The translations under genes were made by a program, and so were the position numbers. This document shows positions 1 through 11,273 of a stretch of 64,000 nucleotides of DNA, piece after piece (within the stretch, counting starts at the first letter, position 1; the number at the start of each line of letters is the position of its first letter). The notes below the pieces were generated by a model. It made no database searches. It was not told where the DNA came from and saw only the letters and a program-made list of their open reading frames with translations. Source of the DNA: JAGVSZ01 sp963747775 (GTDB taxonomy: Bacteria > Pseudomonadota > Gammaproteobacteria > Burkholderiales > SG8-39); NCBI GenBank assembly GCA_963747775.1, contig CAVVGT010000004.1, positions 1-64,000 of the forward strand, in the 5' to 3' direction.

Positions 1-2
1 CG

Positions 3-2035
<2,033 letters not shown>

Positions 2036-2144
2036 CGTGCGCAGCGCCCGTGGGCGCGTTGGTCGGCGGCCTGATTCGCGTCGCCGCAGGGCGGCAGCGG
2101 ACCGCCAAGGGATGTTCACCTTGTTGCTGAAGGAGAAGACCGGC

Positions 2145-3665
2145 ATGGATGCATCTCGGGTTTCCACGAGTTTCCGGAGGAGACGCTGGTGGGGAGGGCT
2201 GCTCGTCGCATGCGTGGCGAGCATGGCCGCCGGCTGCGCCGTCAATCCGGTGAGCGGCCGGTCGGAGGTGGCGGTGCTTTCGGCCGACGAGGAACGCGAG
2301 TTGGGCGACGAGGAGGCCAAGAAGGTCGAGGCGAGCATGGGGCTCGTGGCCGACCCCGCGCTGCTCGGGTACGTTCGGGCCGTCGGCGACAGGACCGCCA
2401 AGCAGTCACCCCGGCAGGATGTCCCCTACACCTTCCAGATCGTGAATCAGCCGGAGCCGAACGCCTTCGCGCTTCCCAACGGCAACATCTACGTCTCGCG
2501 GGGGCTGTTGGTCCTGATGAACTCCGAGGACGAGTTGGCCGGCGTCCTGGCGCACGAGGTCGTCCACGTGGCGGCGCGCCACACGGTGCGTAGCGCGAAC
2601 GTGGCCGTGGCCACGTCGCCCTTCCGGATCGCCACGGGGATCGCGGGACTCGCGGTGGGGATTGTCGTCCCCGGCGTCGGCGAAGGAATCATGGATTTGG
2701 GCGACGTCGCAACCGAGGCCTTCATGGCGCCGTACGGCCGGAATCAAGAGCGCGAAGCGGACGATATCGGCGTTGACCTCGCCGCGCGAGCCGGGTACGA
2801 CCCCATGGGCTTGCCACGCGCCCTTCAGGCGCTGGAGCGGGATGAGGCGCTCCGGAGGGATGGCCCGCCCCGCCAGAGCTTCTTCGATTCGCACCCCACC
2901 ACGCCCGAGCGAGTGCGACAGACCCAGGACCGGGCCGTGGCGCTTCGCCCGGCGCCGACCGCAGCCATCGCCAAGACGCACCGCGACTTTCTTGCGCGTC
3001 TGGACGGGCTGCTCGTCGGGGAGGACCCGGCCGACGGGACGTTTGTGGACTCACGCTTCTTCCACCCGAAGCTTGGGATCACCCTGCGCTTTCCGGCCGG
3101 GTGGCAGACGCGCAACACTCCGCGCGCAGCGATCGGCCACACGCAAGATAAGGAGGCAGCCCTTCTCGTCAGCGTGGCCGGAAAGGGTGACGATCCGGTC
3201 CGGGTCGCCCGCGACGCCGAGAAAGACGCCGGCGTCCGGCTGCTCGAGCGGGCCGTGGTTCTGGAGATCAACGGCCTGCGGGCGGTGCGAAGCGCGGTCG
3301 CCGTCCAGGGCTCACGCAGCCCGATGATTCTCGACTTCACTTGGATCGCCCACGGCGGGATTGTGTACCGAATCCTCGGCGTCAGCCCGACGCCACGCAT
3401 TGACGCGTACCGTCCTCTCTTTGACCAAACCGGCTCGAGCTTTCGGGCGATGACCCCGGCGGACACGGCTCAGCTCCGGGAGACCCGCTTGCGGGTGACA
3501 ACGGCACGGGACGGGGAGCGGCCCTCGGAGATCGCCCGCCGAACGGGGAGTGCCTGGTCGGCGGATGAGATCGTCGCGGCGAATGGTCTGGCCGCGGGCG
3601 CTCGCCTCGCGGCCGGTCAGCCGATCAAGGTGGCCGTCTCCGAGCCCTACCGGGGCCGCCGGTAG
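2145..3665 (+). CDS. Lipoprotein M48-family zinc metalloprotease with LysM-like C-terminus
   Basis: 506 residues. The N-terminus is basic, then hydrophobic, and ends in a lipobox-like MAAGC (Cys31), so a periplasm-facing lipoprotein is expected. The zinc motif HEVVH is at residues 137–141, after ALPNGNIYVSRG, which is typical of YfgC/LoiP-type M48 proteases. A downstream NQEREADD supplies the usual third zinc ligand. The last ~55 residues (SEIARRTGS...AGQPIKVAV) resemble a LysM repeat. ATG 2145 is preferred over the upstream in-frame start at 2037, because AGGAG at 2131–2135 is well placed and the signal sequence starts there. Known relatives degrade misfolded outer-membrane or periplasmic proteins; the substrate here is unknown. 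It appears to stand alone. Confidence 0.88.
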   Translation: MDASRVSTSFRRRRWWGGLLVACVASMAAGCAVNPVSGRSEVAVLSADEERELGDEEAKKVEASMGLVADPALLGYVRAVGDRTAKQSPRQDVPYTFQIVNQPEPNAFALPNGNIYVSRGLLVLMNSEDELAGVLAHEVVHVAARHTVRSANVAVATSPFRIATGIAGLAVGIVVPGVGEGIMDLGDVATEAFMAPYGRNQEREADDIGVDLAARAGYDPMGLPRALQALERDEALRRDGPPRQSFFDSHPTTPERVRQTQDRAVALRPAPTAAIAKTHRDFLARLDGLLVGEDPADGTFVDSRFFHPKLGITLRFPAGWQTRNTPRAAIGHTQDKEAALLVSVAGKGDDPVRVARDAEKDAGVRLLERAVVLEINGLRAVRSAVAVQGSRSPMILDFTWIAHGGIVYRILGVSPTPRIDAYRPLFDQTGSSFRAMTPADTAQLRETRLRVTTARDGERPSEIARRTGSAWSADEIVAANGLAAGARLAAGQPIKVAVSEPYRGRR

Positions 3666-3797
3666 GGATCACGTAGGCTGAGCGGCGTCGACGTCACTGC
3701 CGCGACCTGTAGCTTGCACGTCCTTCGGCGTCAGTCCCGGAACATCCAGGTCCAGCCGTCTCGCCTTCCACTTCGGGACCGGCGCCGACGGGCCCGC

Positions 3798-4175
3798 TCA
3801 GCGAAGCGATTCGAGGTAGTCGAGCAGGCGCTCGAGTTCCGCCGGGTCCATCACAGCAATGGGCATGATGCTGTCGGGAACCTCGCGTCGCGGCACCGAG
3901 AGAAAGCGGCGTAGCGAGTCGCGGTCCCACACGATTCCGGAGTCGATCGCGGCCCGCGAGTGCACGCCGGAGACCTTCGTTCCCGCCTTCCTGCCCATGA
4001 TGTCCGAGAGGCTCGGGCCGATCGGCGAATCCGCCGGCGCCGTGCCGCCATGGCAGGTCCGACAGTGGCGCTCGAAGAGCTGCCGACCCGATTGCGCGGA
4101 TTCGCCCGCGGAGGCCGCTGCGATCAGACCGGCCAGAGCGAACGCCACGCACACCGACTTGCGAGAGTAGTTCAT
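3798..4175 (-). CDS. Small periplasmic monohaem cytochrome c
   Basis: 125 residues with a cleavable signal peptide (LAGLIAAASA) and one haem-binding CRTCH motif near residue 42. A later Met in SIMPIAVMDP is the probable distal ligand, and the C-terminal helix (ELERLLDYLESL) is typical of class I cytochromes c. The internal ATG at 4175 is chosen over 4214 because the signal peptide begins there. Its role is likely periplasmic electron transfer; the partner cannot be read from sequence. It lies on the same strand as the flavocytochrome c genes but is separated from them by 162 bases that include one copy of the dispersed direct-repeat motif. Confidence 0.85.
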   Translation of the reverse strand: MNYSRKSVCVAFALAGLIAAASAGESAQSGRQLFERHCRTCHGGTAPADSPIGPSLSDIMGRKAGTKVSGVHSRAAIDSGIVWDRDSLRRFLSVPRREVPDSIMPIAVMDPAELERLLDYLESLR

Positions 4176-4214
4176 GCGTCTGCCACCGCGACCCATGCTA
4201 AGGCTCGCGCTCAC

Positions 4215-4250
4215 GCAAGTCGTAAGCGAAACGTCGCGATTCGGTTCGAG
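4215..4250 (-). repeat. Dispersed direct-repeat motif, copy A (upstream of cytochrome c)
   Basis: Most diverged of five related ~30-bp intergenic copies. Read toward the cytochrome c gene it contains GCGACG and GCTTACG half-sites about 11 bases apart. It ends 40 bases before the ATG at 4175, which suits an operator or promoter element. Function is inferred only. Confidence 0.55.
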
Positions 4251-4337
4251 CGTGGGTGATGATGCGCGTTCGGCCCCGGAATCGTCAGAGCGCGGGCAGG
4301 AAAGAGTCCTTGTTCCAAACCGCGCCGAGATCCTAGC

Positions 4338-4856
4338 TCAGGGCACCTTGAACTCCCACTTCTCGTGGCACTGGGCGCAGTAGTTCTCGCTCTTCGCGTG
4401 CTGGTGATGGCACAGGTTGCAGTCCGCGTCCTTGCCGTAGTGCGGCGAGTTGTGCGGATTCTTCGGCTTCACGCTCGCTGTTTTCTCCGCCAGCTTGGTC
4501 GTGTCATGGCAAGCCATGCACTTCTCGGGAGCGACTTCGGTCAGCTTCTTCACGTTGACGTGGCATTGCACGCAGCCGACGCCGCTCAGCTGGTGGAGAT
4601 GCGAACCGGGCACCTTGCCGGCCAGGGCGTTGTCGGTCCCGCGCGCATGACATTGCGCGCATGCTTGGAGCTTCGTGCCCTTGGTGGCGGGATGACCGCT
4701 CGGGAGCACCTTCTCGCCCTTGTGACATGCGGCGCAGTCGCCCGGCGCGGCCTTCGGGTCGCGCGCGGGCGCCCCCTGTGCGGGCAGCGCGAGGCCGACC
4801 GCCAGCACGAGCGCCGCGAGGGTGAGCAACAGCTGTCTGACGCGGATGGTCGGCAT
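4338..4856 (-). CDS. Hexahaem cytochrome c, electron-transfer partner of the adjacent flavin subunit
   Basis: 172 residues: a Sec signal peptide (LAALVLAVGLALPAQGA), then six CxxCH motifs in order: CAACH, CAQCH, CVQCH, CMACH, CNLCH, CAQCH. The end (NPHNSPHYG ... CNLCHHQHAKSENYCAQCHEKW) strongly resembles the haem domain of Shewanella-type flavocytochrome c fumarate reductases, which usually carry four haems. It is encoded 86 bases downstream of the flavoprotein on the same strand, so the two probably form a two-subunit periplasmic flavocytochrome c. The start at 4856 is chosen from the signal peptide; an open frame extends far upstream but overlaps the flavoprotein gene antisensibly in another frame. 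Confidence 0.88.
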   Translation of the reverse strand: MPTIRVRQLLLTLAALVLAVGLALPAQGAPARDPKAAPGDCAACHKGEKVLPSGHPATKGTKLQACAQCHARGTDNALAGKVPGSHLHQLSGVGCVQCHVNVKKLTEVAPEKCMACHDTTKLAEKTASVKPKNPHNSPHYGKDADCNLCHHQHAKSENYCAQCHEKWEFKVP

Positions 4857-4942
4857 AGCGGGCTCCCAAGGCGGGACGGCAAGCGAATCGATGCTCGCCC
4901 GGCGGGCATGCGGCACGCCGGGCGGGCGGCGCGCAAGGGGTG

Positions 4943-6481
4943 TCAGCCCCAAGCCTTCTCCGCAGCGGCATTCCGGCCCGCGATGCGACCGAAGACCACG
5001 CAGTCGGCCATCGCGCAGCTGCCGAGACGCACGGCGCCGTGGACGCCGCCGGTCGCCTCGCCTGCGGCATACAGGCCCTTCACCGACTTCAGGTCGAAGC
5101 CGATCACCCGCGCCTCCTTGCTGATGGCCAGCCCGCCCATCGTGTGGTGCACCCGCGGCCAAAGGCGCGCCGCGTAGAAAGGCGGTGTGACGTTCGCGGC
5201 CGCGTCCTTGAAGATCATGCAGTCGAGGTCCGGGTCCTTCTTCTGTTCGACGAAGCCGTTCCAGCGCTTCACCTGCTCGACGAAGGCCTCGACCGGCATG
5301 TTGTAGCCCCGCGCGAGGTCCTCGAGCGTATCGAATTTCTTCAGCGAGCCGTTTTCCAGCGCGCCCTTGAGCTGGCCGGGATCGACCATCTTGGTGGTAT
5401 TGGTCGAGTCGGCCAGGATCAGCGCCGGGTGCCCGAGCAGGATGATGGCGTCCGCGCGTTCCTTGCGGTTGCCCGTTTCCTTGAAGAACCGCTTGCCGGT
5501 TGCCGGGTCCACCATCACTCCGTAGCCGACCACGCGCTCGACGAACTGCGGCACGTAGCCGAAGCCCTTCTCGTCCGGACTCGTCCAGGGGCCGAGCTGG
5601 ATCCAGTCCATCTGAAGGTCCATGGCGCCGGCCATGCAAGCAGCCATGATCGCTTCACCAGTCGCCCCGGGCTGGTTCGTGGAGGTGAACTGGTCGGTCA
5701 GCCGCGGGTCGTACATCTGCCGCAGCTGCACATCGTTGGAGAAGCCGCCCGAGGCGAGCACCACGGCCTTCCTCGCCTTGATGTACGCGGTCGTGCCCGA
5801 CTTCTCATCCGGGAAGCGATAGCCGCGCCGCACTTCAACGCCGACGATGCGCCCGTCCTTGTCCGCGACGAGCCGCGTGAGCTTGGTGCGCAGCTCGATC
5901 TTCGCGCCCAGCGCGCGCGCCTTCTCGAGCTGCTTGGTCACCAGGCCCGACCCGGAGCGCTGCACCGTCTGGTGCGCGCGCTTCACCGAATGGCCGCCGT
6001 GGAAGTTCACGCGGTCGAACTGGGCGCCGACATAGTTCTGCGACCATTCGAGCGCTGCCGCGGACTGCTCGGCGACCGTTCGCGCGAGTTCGGGATGGTT
6101 GAGATAAGCGCCGGCCCGCATCATGTCCTTGAACATGAGCTCGGGCGAGTCCTCGATGCCCAGCGCCTTCTGCATCGGCGTTCCGGCCGCGCCGAAGTCG
6201 CCGCCGTTGATCGTCGAGTTGCCGCCCGGGACCGGCATCTTGTCGATCACGATCACGTCGGCTTTCGCGTCGCGGGCCTCGATGGCCGCGGCCAGGCCAG
6301 CAAAGCCCGTGCCGACGATAAGTACGTCGGTCGTGATGTCCCATTTCGTCGGCAGCGGAGCAGCCGCTGCGACGGCGGTCCGTGGAACGGCGAGGCCGCC
6401 CAGCGCCGAGCCGGCCGCGATGCCGGTCGTCTGGAGGAACCAGCGGCGAGCGGACGAAGTCGTGCGCTTGTCGGATTTCAT
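4943..6481 (-). CDS. Tat-exported FAD-dependent fumarate-reductase-like flavoprotein (flavocytochrome c flavin subunit)
   Basis: 512 residues. The leader carries the twin-arginine motif SARRWFLQ and a hydrophobic stretch, so folded export with FAD bound is expected. The mature part begins with the Rossmann FAD motif DVLIVGTGFAGLAAAIEA, followed by GGNSTINGGDFGA, typical of the FAD_binding_2 family (FccA, UrdA, 3-ketosteroid dehydrogenase). The final FAD motif is GLYAAGEATGGVHG. The substrate could be fumarate or another activated alkene such as urocanate or an acrylate-type acid; sequence alone does not decide. AAGGAG lies 7 bases before the ATG. First gene of a pair with the hexahaem cytochrome; a copy of the dispersed motif lies 167 bases upstream. 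Confidence 0.9.
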   Translation of the reverse strand: MKSDKRTTSSARRWFLQTTGIAAGSALGGLAVPRTAVAAAAPLPTKWDITTDVLIVGTGFAGLAAAIEARDAKADVIVIDKMPVPGGNSTINGGDFGAAGTPMQKALGIEDSPELMFKDMMRAGAYLNHPELARTVAEQSAAALEWSQNYVGAQFDRVNFHGGHSVKRAHQTVQRSGSGLVTKQLEKARALGAKIELRTKLTRLVADKDGRIVGVEVRRGYRFPDEKSGTTAYIKARKAVVLASGGFSNDVQLRQMYDPRLTDQFTSTNQPGATGEAIMAACMAGAMDLQMDWIQLGPWTSPDEKGFGYVPQFVERVVGYGVMVDPATGKRFFKETGNRKERADAIILLGHPALILADSTNTTKMVDPGQLKGALENGSLKKFDTLEDLARGYNMPVEAFVEQVKRWNGFVEQKKDPDLDCMIFKDAAANVTPPFYAARLWPRVHHTMGGLAISKEARVIGFDLKSVKGLYAAGEATGGVHGAVRLGSCAMADCVVFGRIAGRNAAAEKAWG

Positions 6482-6904
6482 CCGTCATCTCCTTGTACAT
6501 GGCCCAACAACTCACAACGTCAGACCCACGCCGACGGGGCAGCTTGATGGAAGTCAAGCAGGTGCCGGCCCAAAGGCAGTCGAAAGCGCTCTACCATCGG
6601 GGTCTACGGCTTGTTCGCAGGCTGAAGCATGACGGCCGTCGACTGACGAGTGGTCAGCGAAACGTCGGCATCCGGTCGGGCATTGGAAGGAGCCGGTCGG
6701 GCGATGGGCGGCGCCGGGGCCGCCGGCGCGAAACCGAGTTGGCTCGCGGGACGTCCCGCGGTCGTGGCGCTCGTATCTCGGCGCGAGCGCGAGCCCCTCC
6801 CGACACAATCCCGACGTTTCGGTGACGACTCGGCACGCGCGGCCGCTGCAATATCACGCAAGACGACCGCGAGGTGATTTCAGCTCGTCATCGCCGTCCT
6901 GCCC
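6482..6904. other. Intergenic region between flavoprotein and nucleotide transporter
   Basis: 423 bases without a convincing gene. It must hold the divergent promoters of the two flanking genes and contains repeat copy B (6648–6685). Short open frames here have no signal peptide, ribosome site or family motif. Confidence 0.6.
6648..6685 (-). repeat. Dispersed direct-repeat motif, copy B (upstream of flavocytochrome c)
   Basis: Read toward the flavoprotein gene, GCCGACG and GCTGACC are spaced 11 bases start to start. It lies 167 bases before the ATG at 6481, in the same orientation relative to its gene as the other copies. Confidence 0.65.
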
Positions 6905-8259
6905 ATGTCCGCAATCGCCCCCACCTCCCCGCCCCCACCCCGGCCGCTCGAGCGGTTCCTGCGCCTGTTCACCGATGTGCGGAACGGCGAGGGGCCGCAG
7001 CTTCTGCTGCTTACGTTCAACGTCTTCCTGATACTCACCGCCTACTACGTGATGAAGCCGGTGCGGGAGGCGCTGATCCTCGATCAGCCAGGCGGCGCAG
7101 AGCTCAAGAGCTACGCCTATGCCGCGCAGGCCGTTCTGCTGCTCGTGCTGGTGCCGCTTTACGGCGCACTGGCGACGCGGCTGCCGCGCAGGCGACTTAT
7201 CAACGTTGTCACTGCCTTCTGCATCGCCTGCCTGCCGGTGTTCTATCTGCTCGCCGAGGCGACAGCGCCGGTCGGGCTGGCTTTCTTCCTCTGGATCGGC
7301 GTGTTCAGCCTCATAGGGATCGCCCAGTTCTGGGCGTATGCGAACGACATCTACACACCTGAGGCGGGCAAGCGGCTGTTCGCCGTCATCGCGTTCGGCG
7401 CTTCGAGCGGCGCGGTGTTCGGGGCGTGGATTTCGAGCCACTTGATCCGGGCGATGGGCGTCAACCCCTTGCTCCTTGCGGCGGCCGCGATCCTTGCAGT
7501 GAGCCTGATCCTGTTCAACATCATCGATCTTCGGGACCAGGCTGCGCGACACACCCGGACCGGGCCCGCGAAGGAGGACGTGCCGATCGGCGTCGGCAAT
7601 GCGTTCGCGCTGGTGCTGCGCAACCGGTACCTCGTGCTGATGGCGCTGGTGATCTTTTTCCTCAACTGGGTGAATACGTCCGGCGAGTACATCCTGTCCT
7701 CCATCGTCAAGCATGCGGCCGACGCCGAGGTCGCGGCGGGACTCTCTCGGCAGGCGACGAGGGCCGATTCATCGGCGCGTTCTTCGCCAACTACTTCCAG
7801 ATCGTGAACATCGCGGGGATGCTGCTGCAGCTCTTCGTCGTGTCGCGCGTGGTGAAGTATCTCGGCGTGCCGGTCGCGCTGTGCATCCTGCCACTGGTCG
7901 CGCTCGGGAGCTACGCGTTGGCAGCCCTGATCCCGTCGCTGGCGATCATGCGCTGGGTGAAGATCGCGGAGAGGTCGGTCGACTACTCGCTCATGAACAC
8001 CGTTCGCCAGATGCTGTTCCTGCCGACGACGCGCGAGGAGAAGTACAAGGCGAAGCAGGTGATCGACAGCTTCGTCGTTCGAGCAGGTGATGTGCTCTCC
8101 GCCGGGACGGTCTACCTGGGGACGACGTTCTTCGCCCTGACAGTCTCGCAGTTCGCGTGGATCAACGTGGTGCTGGTCCTGGCGTGGCTCGCCCTGGCCG
8201 TCGCGACCGGCCTAGAGTTTCGGCGCTGGGTGCCAGCTCAGGAGGCGCGAAGGACGTGA
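6905..8259 (+). pseudogene. NTT/TlcC-like nucleotide (ATP/ADP-type) transporter, single frameshift
   Basis: A polytopic membrane protein of about 450 residues. The N-terminal part (LTFNVFLILTAYYVMKPVRE, then AYANDIYTPEAGKRLF) is typical of the Npt1/Npt2/Tlc nucleotide-transporter family, whose characterised members exchange ATP and ADP or take up nucleotides; free-living members are poorly characterised. The frame changes from 2 to 1 at about 7745–7765: the first part ends in nonsense after EVAAGLSRQ, while the continuation (DEGRFIGAFFANYFQIVN) is carried by the other frame through to 8259. No other damage is seen, so a one-base sequencing indel is as likely as a true mutation. It lies 65 bases upstream of the exported dikinase gene on the same strand. 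Confidence 0.8.
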
Positions 8260-8324
8260 CCTCTACAGCTGCACCCGCCACGTCCTGCAATAGAGCATTC
8301 AGCTCAGTGAAGGATGCCCACAAC

Positions 8325-11273
8325 ATGCGCGGTTCGTCAATTTACCTGACAGCCATCGCCTTCACGCTCTTCGCAGCCGGGTTTGCCGGCGCCGCGCCCG
8401 CCGCGACCGACAGCGAGACGAAAGCCCCCGCCACCGGCCAGTACCGGAAATGGATCGCGGAGATGAAGGACGACGCGCGCGGTCCTTTCTCCTCGATCAA
8501 GTGGTTCTGCAAGGACGGACGGGTACTCGCGCCGCAGGATTACGCGTGCGCGAAGAAGGGCGAGGGCTGGCAGCACGGCGAATGGAGCGAGCGCACGAAG
8601 CAACTGCGTTCGCAGGGCTACAGGGTCGCCAACGTGCTCGCGGGCATCGAGGCGGCCAAGGCCGTCGAGGACCCGGCCTTCCCGGATGCATATGCGCAGC
8701 TTCTCATCGAGAAGTTCCTGGTCGCGACCGACAGCGGCTGGATCCTGCGCAAGGCGCAGTTCTACCGCGGGGCGATCCAGGAAGAGGACGAGCGCGAGGC
8801 GGCCCGCAACCTGCTCACGGCGATGGCGGCGCGCGAAGAGTGGATCGGCTATCGCTACCCCGCCCTGCGGGCCGGCGTCCGGCTTCTGCCGCACGGCGCC
8901 GACACGGCATCGGCGCAGAAGGTCCGGAACATGGCCGCTGCGATCGCCGATCGCGATCCGGCCTTCCAGCGGCTGCGGGTGAAGATCCACGGCACGCCCG
9001 ACGCATCCGACGCCGCGAGCGTGCGTGAGTACGGGGCGAAACGCTCGGATCCCGGGCTGAGGCAGCAGGCCGACGCGCTCGCCGCCGAGATCGATCGCGT
9101 TTACGCACCACCGCCGCTCGGCGAACTCCTCGAGGCCAACGCGAAGGCCTTCTCCACCGCGCCGTGGCTGCAGGGCCTGCTGCGCGACGCCCGCGACGCC
9201 CTAGCGAAGGATGGCGGCGCGGTCAATCGCTACCTGGTCACGGCCAACCTGCTGGCGAGCCTGCGCGAAGCGCTGCCCAAAGTGAACTCGCCCGCGGCGC
9301 GGCTGCGCGTGCTCGACCTGTCGCTCGCCGCCGAGGCGGAGAATTTCCGCGCGGCGGTCGAGCTTCGGGTGGCGGCGGCGCGGGCGCCGCGCGGCGCGGA
9401 CGTTCTGGTTCTTGCCGCGGGGGTCGAAGCGGCGTACGGGACCGGCGCGATCAACGGCCGCGAGCGGGCGGAGCTGCGTAAGTCCCTCGCGCGGCTCGCC
9501 GCCGACAAGATTCCCCTCGGCGACTACCTGCGCGAGCTGCGCTACCTCGGCCTCGCGCCGGGCTGGGGCACGCAGTGCCTGCGGCTCCACTTCAGCGAGG
9601 CGATGGAGAAGCTCGGCGAGATCGAGCCGCTCGCGGAGCTGTTCATCCAGGACCAGCTGCGCGGCAGCCCGCTGCTCTTCTACTCCCAGGTGCTCGACAA
9701 CCTTTCGCGCGACGCGAACCGCCTGGCAGGCGCGCAGCACAAGCTCTTCGGGCGCGACATCGGCGCCGGGTTCAACGCGCTCAACCCCGGCCTCGCGCGC
9801 GGCGTGCTGCACGCAAATCCCGACATGAAGCGCCTCGAGGACTTCCGGCCCGACGGCATCTACGTGCTCCCGGAGAGCGTCGCCGACCTGCCCCCGCTCG
9901 CCGGGATCCTCACGGCCGGCGCGGGCAACCCGCTCTCGCATGTGCAGCTCCTCGCGCGCAACCTCGGCATCCCGAACGTCGCGGTGGACGAGTCGCTGCT
10001 GCCAGCGCTGCGCCAGAACGACGGGAAGCGCATCGTGCTCGCAGTCAGCCCTTCCGGCCTCGTGCAGATCGCCGGCGACGGCCCGCAGTGGGACGCGGTG
10101 TTCGGCAAGGAGGCATCAGCGGACGCGAACGTGATGTTCGAGCCCGATCTCAAGAAGCTCGATCTCTCGGCGCGCGGCTTCGTGAGCCTCGACGCGCTGC
10201 GCGCGAAGGACTCGGGCCGGATCGTCGGCCCGAAGGCCGCGAAGCTCGGCGAGCTGAAGGCGCACTTCCCGGACCGCGTCGCGCCGGGGGTGGGCATCCC
10301 GTTCGGACTCTACCGCGTGACCGTGCTCGACCGGCCCTACAGGAGCTCCGGGAAGACGGTGTACGAGTGGATGGTGGAGAGCTTCCGCAAGCTCGAGGCG
10401 ATGCCGGCAGGCTCGCGCGAAGCGGCGGAGTTCGCCGAAAACCTGCGCGCGGAGATCTACTCGACCATCCTCAAGACCGATCCGGGCCCGCAGTTCCGTG
10501 CGCAGCTGCGCGCGGCGATGGCGAAGGAGTTCGGCGTGGACTTCCGCGGCGGCGTCTTCGTGCGGTCCGACACCAACGTCGAAGACCTCCCGGGCTTCAC
10601 CGGCGCGGGCCTCAACCTGACGGTCTTCAACGTCGTCGGCTTCGACCACATCGTGAAAGCGATTTCCGAGGTCTGGGCATCGCCCTACACGCCGCGCGCG
10701 TGGGCCTGGCGGCAGTCGCACATGAGGGGGCCCGAGCACGTCTATCCGGCGGTGCTGCTCCTCAGGACGGTGCCTTCGGACATCTCCGGCGTGATGATCA
10801 CTCAGGATGTCGACACGGGTGATCCGGGCGTATTGTCCGTCGCGGTGAATGAAGGCGTCGGCGGCGCAGTGGAGGGGCAGGCGGCCGAGTCGGTCCGAGT
10901 CGACCGGAAAAGCGGCACCGCGCGCCTCATGGCCACGGCGACGGCGACCAGGCGAACGGTGCCGCAGGCCGCGGGCGGGGTCGCGAAGCTGCCGGTCTCG
11001 GGGCGCGACACCCTGCTCACGCCCGGCGAGGTCAAGCAGCTGATCGCCTTCGCCGACGAAATCCCCCAGCAGTTTCCGCAGCTCGGCGAAGACGGGAAGC
11101 CCGTCGCGGCCGACGTGGAGTTCGCCTTCGTGAACGGCAAGCTGTGGCTGCTGCAGATCAGGCCGTTCAACGAAAGCCGCGCGGCGCGCGGGGCGAACCA
11201 TCTGATCCAGATGGACAAAGCGTTGGAAGCCAACCTCAACAAGACAGTCAACATGCGCGAGGCGATACGATGA
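8325..11273 (+). CDS. Exported glucan-water-dikinase / PEP-synthase-like protein
   Basis: 982 residues with a Sec signal peptide (residues 1–24, ending FAGAAPA). Residues ~30–480 match no domain I recognise. A phosphohistidine 'swivel' domain follows, with LSHVQLLARNLGIPNV (His539 predicted phosphorylated). Next is an ATP-grasp-type PEP/pyruvate-binding domain beginning IVGPKAAKLGELK (~630) and holding VRSDTNVEDLPGFTGAGL (~746–763), then LWLLQIRPFN. The order swivel then ATP-binding, and the VRSD.N.EDL.G..GAGL wording, are closer to plant alpha-glucan water dikinase than to PEP synthase. Known dikinases use ATP to phosphorylate His, then transfer the phosphate to glucan, pyruvate or water. 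Export is unusual because the periplasm normally lacks ATP. Start ATG 8325 is fixed by the signal peptide. The stop overlaps the next ATG by four bases. Confidence 0.82.
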   Translation: MRGSSIYLTAIAFTLFAAGFAGAAPAATDSETKAPATGQYRKWIAEMKDDARGPFSSIKWFCKDGRVLAPQDYACAKKGEGWQHGEWSERTKQLRSQGYRVANVLAGIEAAKAVEDPAFPDAYAQLLIEKFLVATDSGWILRKAQFYRGAIQEEDEREAARNLLTAMAAREEWIGYRYPALRAGVRLLPHGADTASAQKVRNMAAAIADRDPAFQRLRVKIHGTPDASDAASVREYGAKRSDPGLRQQADALAAEIDRVYAPPPLGELLEANAKAFSTAPWLQGLLRDARDALAKDGGAVNRYLVTANLLASLREALPKVNSPAARLRVLDLSLAAEAENFRAAVELRVAAARAPRGADVLVLAAGVEAAYGTGAINGRERAELRKSLARLAADKIPLGDYLRELRYLGLAPGWGTQCLRLHFSEAMEKLGEIEPLAELFIQDQLRGSPLLFYSQVLDNLSRDANRLAGAQHKLFGRDIGAGFNALNPGLARGVLHANPDMKRLEDFRPDGIYVLPESVADLPPLAGILTAGAGNPLSHVQLLARNLGIPNVAVDESLLPALRQNDGKRIVLAVSPSGLVQIAGDGPQWDAVFGKEASADANVMFEPDLKKLDLSARGFVSLDALRAKDSGRIVGPKAAKLGELKAHFPDRVAPGVGIPFGLYRVTVLDRPYRSSGKTVYEWMVESFRKLEAMPAGSREAAEFAENLRAEIYSTILKTDPGPQFRAQLRAAMAKEFGVDFRGGVFVRSDTNVEDLPGFTGAGLNLTVFNVVGFDHIVKAISEVWASPYTPRAWAWRQSHMRGPEHVYPAVLLLRTVPSDISGVMITQDVDTGDPGVLSVAVNEGVGGAVEGQAAESVRVDRKSGTARLMATATATRRTVPQAAGGVAKLPVSGRDTLLTPGEVKQLIAFADEIPQQFPQLGEDGKPVAADVEFAFVNGKLWLLQIRPFNESRAARGANHLIQMDKALEANLNKTVNMREAIR

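Noticed and set aside
4940..6547. 535-residue open frame antisense to the flavoprotein gene
   Set aside because: High GC leaves long antisense frames open. It is full of Arg, His, Leu and Gly without motifs, while the opposite strand encodes a clear FAD protein with Tat signal.
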